Assembly: GCF_963678635.1 (NCBI RefSeq)
Contig: NC_087068.1
Location: 14,080,027-14,144,026, forward strand
Direction: 5' to 3'
Source: Symsagittifera roscoffensis
Lineage: Eukaryota; Xenacoelomorpha; Acoela; Convolutidae
Length of the DNA stretch: 64,000 nucleotides
Part shown: piece by piece, positions 56,236-64,000 of the stretch
Numbering within the stretch: the first letter of the stretch is position 1
How the letters are laid out: the number at the start of each line of letters is the position of its first letter
The notes under the pieces: model-generated
Told to the model about the DNA's origin: nothing
Seen by the model: the letters and a program-made list of their open reading frames with translations, nothing else
Databases searched by the model: none
Made by a program: the position numbers and the translations under genes

Positions 56236-59200
56236 CTAGGCAAAATCAGAGGAGGCGACTGTCTTCTTGGGTTTGAACCTGTAGTCCCATAGTCTCTTTT
56301 GCTCTCCGAGGTCTTCGGCCAAAACGGAGTCTCCTCCTCTCTTGTGCTGATAGTCCCACAGACGTTTGCTCTCTTCTCCACTTCGTTTTGCCTGATAGCC
56401 GGAGAGCTTTTAGAAAAGGTGGCCATATTTCGAGAATCTTATAAACATATCAAAAAAATGAAAATAATGCGTCCTATTTATTTTATACGAAAAAGTATTT
56501 GTTAAAATTTCCTTTTTTGAAACAAAATGATTAAAAATATTGTGCAATGCGTCTAATACGTCTGAAATTTTAGAAAAAACAATAAATTTTAAATTTGACT
56601 TTATCTTAAGCTAAATGAATTTCATGTTTAAATTGTAGCAAAAATCTGTCGATAATCAACGTTTGCATGTAAAAACTTTTTATGATAAATGATTTGGCCA
56701 AATTTTTATGAAGACTTATTTAAAAAGGAAAGGACCAATATACGAGCTTCAGCTCGTCACGGAGAACCGCGGTTGTGTTCCTGGTTAGGATCTACAGGCA
56801 TTTTTTTTGGTTATTTTTCATTCGATAGTTTTTCATCCTAATGATCGTCTATATTTTTAACAGCAGACCACCTGTTCTAATACATCACCTGATAATCCCA
56901 TAGACGTTTTTCCTCCGAGTCGTCACTTCGTTTTCTCTGGTAATCCCAAAGTCGTTTCTGCTCATCGTTTTCCTCGCTTCGTTTGCCCTGGTAGTCCCAC
57001 AGTCTCTTAGCGTCGGGCGAGTCTGCCAAATCCATCATTCTCGGGTGTCCGCCGTCCAAAATATTCGCATGAACTAGAAAAAACAGTTGACAAAAAGTAT
57101 ATCAAAAATTAACATCTAGAAACTAAACTTGTCAAAATTATATTAAAACTAAAACTTTTTTGCATACAATTGGCTTTCAAGGGCAAAGTAAAAAAAATTA
57201 ATAGTAGCAGCGTGAACAAATACGCAATACGCTAAGGGACGTAGCGACAAAAACATGTGAATGGGGGGGGGGGAGGTTTTTGAGACCGAGGATGGCGGTG
57301 GCGCTTTTCCAAATGAGGCTGAGAATTGATGTTAAGCTTTAAGGGCAAGGCAATAATAGCAAAAGCATTTTTTATATAAGTAAAAAAAATAGGCCAGCCT
57401 TTTTTCTCATGCATTCACCATATCGGTAGGTTTCTAAATTACTCGGCCGAAAAGCTCAGAGCTGGTTCTTTTATATTAAATTCTCACTTGATTCTAGAAA
57501 TGAAACAATAGTATTGACTCGTTTACATCATTTGAAACAAATGGTAGAAGGCTATCAGATGTTGTGACCTGTTTCTAATCTCCTTAAAGGTGCAATAATT
57601 ACCAACAACCAAAACAAATAAACTGACAAAATACACGCAAGAGACTCTGGAAGAGCTTTTACTTAACTCTTAAGTACTTAACCGAAGACTTAACTTAATT
57701 GAAAACTGAATCATGAATGAAATGGTTCCACTTAATATGCTATTACATTCAACCCTTTGACACAAAAGGGAACTTGGATTGACTTCAATCACAAGGTAAC
57801 ATTGTCAGTAAATTGTCTCGAAACTAAATAGAAGAAATTATAATCCTGGTTTTTATCCAAAAAATCAGACCATTTGTGCTTTTCTTTGTTTCTTCAACTT
57901 CCACTGAGAAACTAGCAAGAATGTCTTTGTCTACCTGAAAGACAGACAAAAAAGAAAGAAGGAAAGAAAAACCAAAAATAATTTTAATGGAAAAAAGTCA
58001 TAATTCTATCTCTAATCTTCAAAGTTAGTTGTTACAAGTTGTCATAACTTGTTATAACTACAATACAAAACACTCATATGCGTTTGTTGAGGCAAAGTTT
58101 AATTTTTAAACAAAAGTCTTTTCAAAGACAATTTATTCACGGGGGAAAGAATCAGCTGTTTGCTGAGAAGCCGCCTTGTTGTTCCGACTTTCGATACGAA
58201 AGTAACGGAATATTTGTGCTCGGGGTCGGTTTTTTTTTCTTCAGACAAATTTCGACGTTTTAACTAGCCATTTTTGACGAAATTTTTTTATATCATTCGA
58301 AAGGTATTGTTGTCCTAAGCTTAAATTTGAAAAGATATTTTACCTGTGATCGTTTTTCGTAAAGTTACGGGGGTTTAAAGATTGCCATTTTGGCCAATTT
58401 GGGACAATTAACGCGCGATATATTTCGCGCTATTAACGCGCAAGCGGAGAGTTAATCCGTCTAAGAAATAGTTCGAAATTGGTTGAAAGAAGCTTATTTG
58501 CCATAATTGATTTGTTACAAGGAGCGAAATCTATCCTTTTGTACTTAATATGGCGTGTGGGGGGATGATTTTCTTTAAAAAAAATGAAATTTTAGAAGAA
58601 AAAAAATTTCATTATGTTTTATTTCATTTAATTTCTTAAATGTTATTACTGTTCCATAAACATTAAAAGGCGGTCGGAACATTCCGGGTTTCGCCCTGAT
58701 ACGAGCAGTCTTGTTGTGTTGTGCTATTGGTCTTTTATTGGTTATTGTTTGGGCTGCTGAGAAAGGCTGCCTCTCTTTCAAGCAACGGGTTCTAATCATA
58801 GTGGGATACGAATTTTTGAACTTTCGATTCACAAGCCGAGACTAAGCCACATCAAAAACCGCTCCCCTGCGATGGAAAATTTTTAAAATGCCGTTGTTTT
58901 GGGTTGCACTGTTTTTGTCTGGAGTCATGCTTAAAAATGAAAAAAAAAACAGCAACGTTGACACAAGATATCTGAAAAAAATCGCTCAATTTTTAGGATC
59001 TCTCTGAAAAACTCCTCATTGCAAAAATTTTGAAAAAACAAGCAAAATAAATTCGGAACTTGCATTTTCAATCATAATAGCCAACGACATTTTTTATTGG
59101 GAAAATATCACAACAACAATTTTTTAGACAAAACATCATTTGAAAATTTAATAAAATTTTCTGTACATATCTTTTTGTGTAAACCTTGAAAACAAAACTC

Positions 59201-60830
59201 TCTGAGTTAGCCATGTTTTGATTGGCCTCAAAAGTTCTATTGACATACCTTGGGACCTAACAGCTCCGATTTGTTTTTTAATATTAGCTTCTAACGCATT
59301 TTTTTTCAACCTCTGAAAGAATTTCGTTCCTTAAAGGTTTTCAATTTTTTGCAAAAAAAACAAACAAATTGGCAACCCTATCAAGTCAACGCTTAGAGAT
59401 AAGTATTAAATGATTCATTCTCGTCCACAGAATCCTAAAAACCTTTTAAAGATTGTATTTATTGTTCCGACTTTCGATACGAAAGTAACGGAATATTTGT
59501 GCTCGGGGTGGGTTTTTTTTTCGTCAGACAAATTTCGACTTTTTAACTAGCCATTTCTGACGGAATTTTTTATATCATTCAAAAGATATTGTTGTCCTGA
59601 GCTTAAATTTGAAAAGATATATTTCACCTGTGATCAAGTTTCGTAGAGTTATGAGGGTTTAAAGATTGCCATTTTGGCCATTTTGACCAATTTGGGACAA
59701 TAAACGCGCGTAAGCGGAGATTTAATCCGTCTTATAAATCGTTCCAAATTGGTTGAACGAAGCTTATTCGCCATAGTTGATTTGTTACAAGGAACGAAAT
59801 CTCTCTTTTTGTACTTTATATGGCGTGTGGGGGGGGGATGATTTTCACAAAAAATTTCAAATTTTAGAAAAAATGTTCATTTTATTTTATTTCATTTAAT
59901 TTTTTTATGCTTTTACTGCTGCTCCATAAACCTTAAAAGGCAGTCGGAACATTCAGGGCTTCGCCTTGAAACGAGCAGTCTTGTTTTAATTGTTTTAATT
60001 GGAATCTTTTCTCTTGACTAATTTGTGCGTGCTCTTAAAAATTTAGTTTTGATGCTTAAAAACACTAATTCGATTTATTTATGCGTGGCAACTTTTTTCG
60101 CACTCATAATCATACCAAACTAATCGAATAAAGTTATATCGGTATTTTACTGAGTTAATAGCGCTAAATATTTAACATGGGTTGTTGGGGTAGGAAAGGC
60201 AATGACCAAAATTTCAAAATACAACATTTATTTAAACGTTTTGCACCAAAAACGATTCAAGACCGGTTAAAGGACAGTCCTGATATGAGAAATCTTGTAT
60301 CACCAATTTTGATCCAATGTTTTGGAAAAATGGGTGCAGTTTTTCTGAATGACTTTCTTTTAGTGCATATGGTTCCATAACCCGTATGATTTCTGTTAGG
60401 CCTAGAAATAAAATTATTATTTTTTTGAATCTATATTTTTTAAGCACTTTTGAAAATAATCTATCCACAGTTGAAAAAAGTATGCTTTCACCTGATTTTA
60501 AATAGGTATTTAGCCAAAAAAAATTGTTCAGTACGACGCAAAAATCAATTATATCGATCAACTTTTTGTGGTTTTGTAGCAATGTCTTGAGAGAAGAGCC
60601 ATGCAAAATGGGTATTCACCAAAACAAAACAAAAAATATCAGTTAAAATTGATCATAATCGCAGTTTTGTCAGTACGGGTAAGTTTGAGAAGTAGTGTCT
60701 TGCAAATGAACTCGATCTTAGTACGATGAATTTTTCATGGGTGCATTTAAAAACGAAATAGCAGGAACTTACCATATAGGGATGCAAAAACAGACAGCAA
60801 AACAGCAAACAAGGCGAATTGAGTCGACAT
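56236..60830 (-). CDS. Secreted multi-copy LWDYQ peptide precursor (putative neuropeptide prohormone)
   Basis: Three exons with matching phases: 60830-60773 (ATG, phase 1), 57073-56889 and 56406-56236; 137 residues. Splice sites are good (TATG/gtaagt; tttttctag/TT; CAG/gtgatg; ttctaaaag/CTC). Residues 1-22 form a signal peptide (MSTQFALFAVLLSVFASLY, cleavage likely after VHA). A short N-terminal spacer follows, then five KR-flanked copies: LWDYQ-GKR (amidation signature), LWDYQ-RKR, LWDYQ followed by a degenerate LSGYQA-KR, LWDYQH-KR, and LWDYRF-KPKK. Spacers are acidic (SEENDEQ, SDDSEE, SGEES, GGDSVLAEDLGEQ), as in many prohormones. Prohormone convertase cleavage and carboxypeptidase trimming would release LWDYQ-type peptides in the regulated secretory pathway. 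The peptide family is not one I recognise. Other secreted multi-copy peptides (pheromone, defence) are alternatives. Confidence 0.87.
56251..57012 (-). repeat. Peptide-unit repeats KR-LWDY(Q/R) across exons 2 and 3
   Basis: Five units share the core KRLWDY. Core codons differ: CTG TGG GAC TAC CAG; CTT TGG GAT TAC CAG; CTA TGG GAT TAT CAG; CTG TGG GAC TAT CAG; CTA TGG GAC TAC AGG. The preceding Lys-Arg is AAG AGA, AAA CGA or AAA CGT. Unit length grows from 16-17 residues (first two) to about 20-22 later. The intron falls exactly after the third LWDYQ, and exon 3 opens with a worn unit (LSGYQAKRSGEE). Confidence 0.9.
57074..58180 (-). other. Peptide-gene intron 1, proximal part
   Basis: AT-rich intron with a 9-base G run near 57264 and no recognised exon. 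Confidence 0.5.
58181..58715 (+). repeat. Dispersed repeat family R1, full-length copy in peptide-gene intron
   Basis: It begins GTTCCGACTTTCGATACG and ends with GTCGGAAC, the hairpin CCGGGTTTCGCCCTG and GAGCAGTCTTGTT. It contains the ACGCGCGATATATTTCGCGC palindrome seen in copy 18642-19197. Antisense to the host gene. Confidence 0.82.
59464..59985 (+). repeat. Dispersed repeat family R1, second full-length copy in the same intron
   Basis: Same start and end as the copy 0.75 kb away, with a perfect terminal hairpin TTCAGGGCTTCGCCTTGAA-like arm. The ATATATTTCGCGC part of the internal palindrome is lost. Orientation is the same as its neighbour. Confidence 0.82.
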
Positions 60831-63800
60831 CTTTGGACACTTTTGAGGACTGTTTGTTGCACTTCAATCGGGGAAAAAAATCTCTGCCTTAAGGCCGCTT
60901 TGTTGATTCTCTTCTGATAGGAAAATGGTCCGGCTCAAAAATGTTTCCCAACCACAATGAAGAACTTCAAATACCAATTGCACTTTAAGGAGAGAACGAT
61001 GGATGGTTTTATTTGTTAAAGTAATTTTTTATTTACTTTTTACTAGATAAACCCACAATACTTGCGTTGTTTTTGATATCAATGACTACTCAATATCGGG
61101 CTCATTTAGACATCTCTCTAACAAATTGAGAAAAATGAAGAAGTATTGAAAACCTTTTAACTTGGATTATAATCAATAAAGAAACGAGATATATATATGA
61201 CCGCTACTTATTTGAATTTTATTGCAATCGATCAAAATACATTCTAAATTATGAACAGGTGACTCAATAAATCGCTGTCCTATTTTTTCTGTCGACTTCT
61301 TCAATTTTATAATTTTTCTTCTTTGATAATAAAGTCACTTTTTGTCATTTTATGGAGGCGATTTACGGTTTTTTCTGCTTATTTTAGTCTCAATTTTTGA
61401 ACCGATTTCATAACTTGGGGGGAACAAAGAAAAAATGAATAAGTGATGCAAAGCATAAGCACGCACCAAATATTTGTCTACAAACGGGTGAAATATTTCA
61501 ACAGATGGAATTTCATGCATGTTTTCTGTTTTATTTTGAAGATTAATAACTGCCTCCGTCATAAAAAGAATTAATTGAAACTATTAAAATAAAAATCACT
61601 GGAAACACCTACTCAGCAAAATCAATAAAAGAAAAAATGGAATTAATCCAATAGACGCACATGTTGGAAGGTGGCCATCTTGGAACCGCCTATCTTGTAT
61701 CGAGATCCAAGAAAAAAAAACTAATTATCCAGATGCTTAACCAGTCGATCACTAAAATTCACTGTCTTTTTCCCGTTTGCTTTTTCATGATTCGACCTAC
61801 GACAAAAAATCACGGAATATTTGTTGTCGGGTAGTTTTTTTTCTCCACACAAATTTCGACTCGAACACTCATTTGACTAACTATTTTAGTCTAGCAGATT
61901 GGGTGCAAAGGTCTACATGATCGTATGATAGAGGCGGGGACAAAAAGGTCAATACACAGGCCGAGTTGCTCACTTCTTGTTTCGACTGTCTCGACCAAAA
62001 CTCGGTCTGTTTCGACCGTCTCGACTGTAAAAATTCATCATCGGTTTATATGCAAAACGTCTTCATTTAAAAACCTCTTTTTCGACTCATTTTTCACAAC
62101 ATTTGCTTGCCGCGCAAAAATTTAATCGAAAAGGGGTTTTATTGTGGACTGAAAACGTTCGGAAAATCCATTTGATCGAAAAATCAATCAATTTGATTGA
62201 AAATACAACAAAATTCTCAAAATTTCTATAAAAATCTGCTCATCCTCGAAAAAATTCTAGATCAGACCCTGTCTGCACTAGTGACTCTGCTCAAAAAAAA
62301 ACAGAGACTTTCAGAATTAGTTTTGACTGCGTTTACTGTAATAGCAAGTAAATAACAAGAGTTTTTGCTTAATTTTCTCAGTTTTCAATTTTGCTCAGTT
62401 TTCGATTTTGATTTTTTAAAATTAAATTCTTTGAGACGGCAATTTTATGTTCGGTTAATGAAAAAAAACTTTTCGTTTCAATTTTTAAGACAAACACAAG
62501 TTTTCACGAAAATTTTTCATTTGTAATTTGTCATGTTTTGTCAAACTAACACCACTAAAAAATCAAATCTACTAATTTTAACATGCATACAAAGCATAAT
62601 TTTAACAAGCATTCTGACGACTTTGCGCCGTTTGAAAAGCAAAAAAAAATTAAAGCAAGTTTGTTCAAGCAAACCCTGCACAAAAACAAATGAAAAAATT
62701 CAAATAACAGCAAAAAGACACTCCTTTAAACTCAAAAAAAATAGCAACCAGCATGCCACGGATCCAGAAAAAAATTACTATTTTTAGAAGTTCAATATGT
62801 AAGTTGGATGGAGACATGAGACAAGAATTTAAAGCCTTCAAGTCGATTCTTACAAGAGTTTTACAAAATAGTAGGCCTTAAAATAATTCAGAAAAAAGTA
62901 AGTGACAGTATCAAGGCAACTGTATTTCGCGAAAAAAGGAGCTGGATAGTTGCTCCCCAGTCCATAAACACTTCGGATTTTTGATGAAACTTGCAGAAAC
63001 CTTTTGTTGCAGCATACTCTACTTGCTGTTGAACTTATCAATTCTTACATGCATTTTGTAGGTCTATTGAAATCTTCAAAACTGTTTTCGGGAGAAAAAA
63101 AATTGATGGTGACAGATCTGCACCTTCATTGACCGATGTCAAAACTTAATAGCTGCAACACAATCTTTAACAGAATTATGCGTCAACAGCCAATCTGAAA
63201 GTTATCAATCTGAAATTGATTGACAGTAACGTCAATTCGCAATTTTTTCCCATAAGGAATGGTAGAAACATCAAAGCTTATTCATACCCTATGCTATTAG
63301 ATGGCAAATTGCAATTTGGTAATTTTAAGTTAGTAAGCTTTGGATAAAACAGTCCTAGCAACACAAAAACCGAGTGCCCATCTGATTACTGAATCGTAGT
63401 ACATGTTTACTATAAAATCTTCATCAAATTTAGAGATTTAAAGCATGCATTCCTTCAGCTTTAACTTCCATATCATGAAAAAAAACTTTATCTTATATTG
63501 TATTTCTTTTTTTCTATGTAAACGGCAATGGTTTTGTCAGAAGATTAAAAAATTTCTCTTTCTTGACTAAAAAATCACTGCTTCATTTTTTGCCATCGCT
63601 TCATCTCGAGATGATCTCAACCTTTGTTTATTCTTTCCTTTTTGATTTATTAATTTTGTTTTCATCATCGTTAACAGCTGTAAACTATAAAACCGAGACA
63701 AAAGCTCAGAATGTCTGAACACCCTTAAAAGAATCCATCTTCCTGTTTATCCCATTTTGTTTGTTTCCAGAAGCAAGTATGAGAAAAAAAACAGTTATTA

Positions 63801-64000
63801 GAATATGATTTAAAATGATTTCTGCTATCATTGTTTCATTTTTAAATCCATTTGGCGTCGTTCTCAGAAAATTGAATTGAAAAGGTCCTCTTGAGTCAAA
63901 GACAATTTAAGAGAATCTGTGTCCGTTTGGTGCTTTCAACCCGGGTTGACCTCCATACACCGAAAATGCTTATCATACGATTCCATACAACAAAAATCGT
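60831..64000. other. Upstream region of the peptide gene and right flank
   Basis: The first few hundred bases should contain the peptide-gene promoter; no TATA box is evident. A worn R1 fragment is at about 61785-61880 (CACGGAATATTTGTTGTCGG). The remainder to 64000 is AT-rich with no gene, RNA or repeat boundary that I can support. Confidence 0.45.

Noticed and set aside
60177-60380. 67-codon + strand ORF in the peptide-gene intron
   Set aside because: No domain, no splice context, and it lies inside an intron of a supported - strand gene.
1-64000. CRISPR arrays, bacterial operons or riboswitches
   Set aside because: Spliced eukaryotic genes and retrotransposons throughout. No spaced direct-repeat array or prokaryotic gene organisation is present.

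Overview
The window is AT-rich eukaryotic DNA from an invertebrate animal. Host genes are split by GT-AG introns of a few hundred bases to 13 kb, and much of the non-coding DNA is retrotransposons and short dispersed repeats. The sequence does not let me name the phylum. Four host genes can be built exon by exon with matching splice phases: (1) the 3' end of an FN3-type transmembrane adhesion receptor (+ strand, 1853-17805); (2) a complete myosin regulatory light chain (- strand, 23280-21733); (3) a complete signal recognition particle receptor alpha subunit, SRPRA (- strand, 44383-24795, 12 coding exons, 669 residues); (4) a complete three-exon gene for a secreted multi-copy peptide precursor (- strand, 60830-56236, 137 residues) that reads as a neuropeptide prohormone.

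The peptide gene is the most notable content. A signal peptide is followed by five copies of KR-LWDY(Q/R), separated by short acidic spacers and bounded by dibasic cleavage sites; one copy has the amidation signature G-K-R. The five copies use different synonymous codons for the same peptide, so the peptide has been conserved. I do not recognise LWDYQ as a named neuropeptide family.

Layout: 1-1.85 kb, AT-rich repeats. 1.85-17.8 kb, adhesion receptor, whose 13-kb intron carries an antisense 9.4-kb BEL/Pao LTR retrotransposon (6584-15973). Its LTRs are nearly identical, but its coding region is broken and partly duplicated around a 127-bp piece copied from nearby flanking DNA. 17.8-21.7 kb, intergenic repeats. 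21.7-23.3 kb, myosin light chain. 24.8-44.4 kb, SRPRA; its 9.9-kb intron 4 holds a decayed Copia/GalEa-like element (+ strand) split by a nested Jockey/CR1-like LINE (- strand, long intact ORF2), and its first intron holds a 370-bp MITE. 44.6-48.2 kb, two oppositely oriented copies of a retroelement with an N-terminal zinc finger, a reverse transcriptase and a C-terminal nuclease-like region, directly upstream of SRPRA. 48.8-50.9 kb, a decayed coding-like block. 51-56 kb, AT-rich DNA with a tandem duplication. 56.2-60.8 kb, peptide gene. 60.8-64 kb, no recognisable gene.

The host genes are not a functional cluster. SRPRA is the ER docking receptor for the secretory pathway, the peptide precursor and adhesion receptor are clients of that pathway, and the light chain regulates non-muscle or smooth myosin II. 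At least three dispersed repeat families of about 0.5-0.8 kb recur through introns and intergenic DNA.
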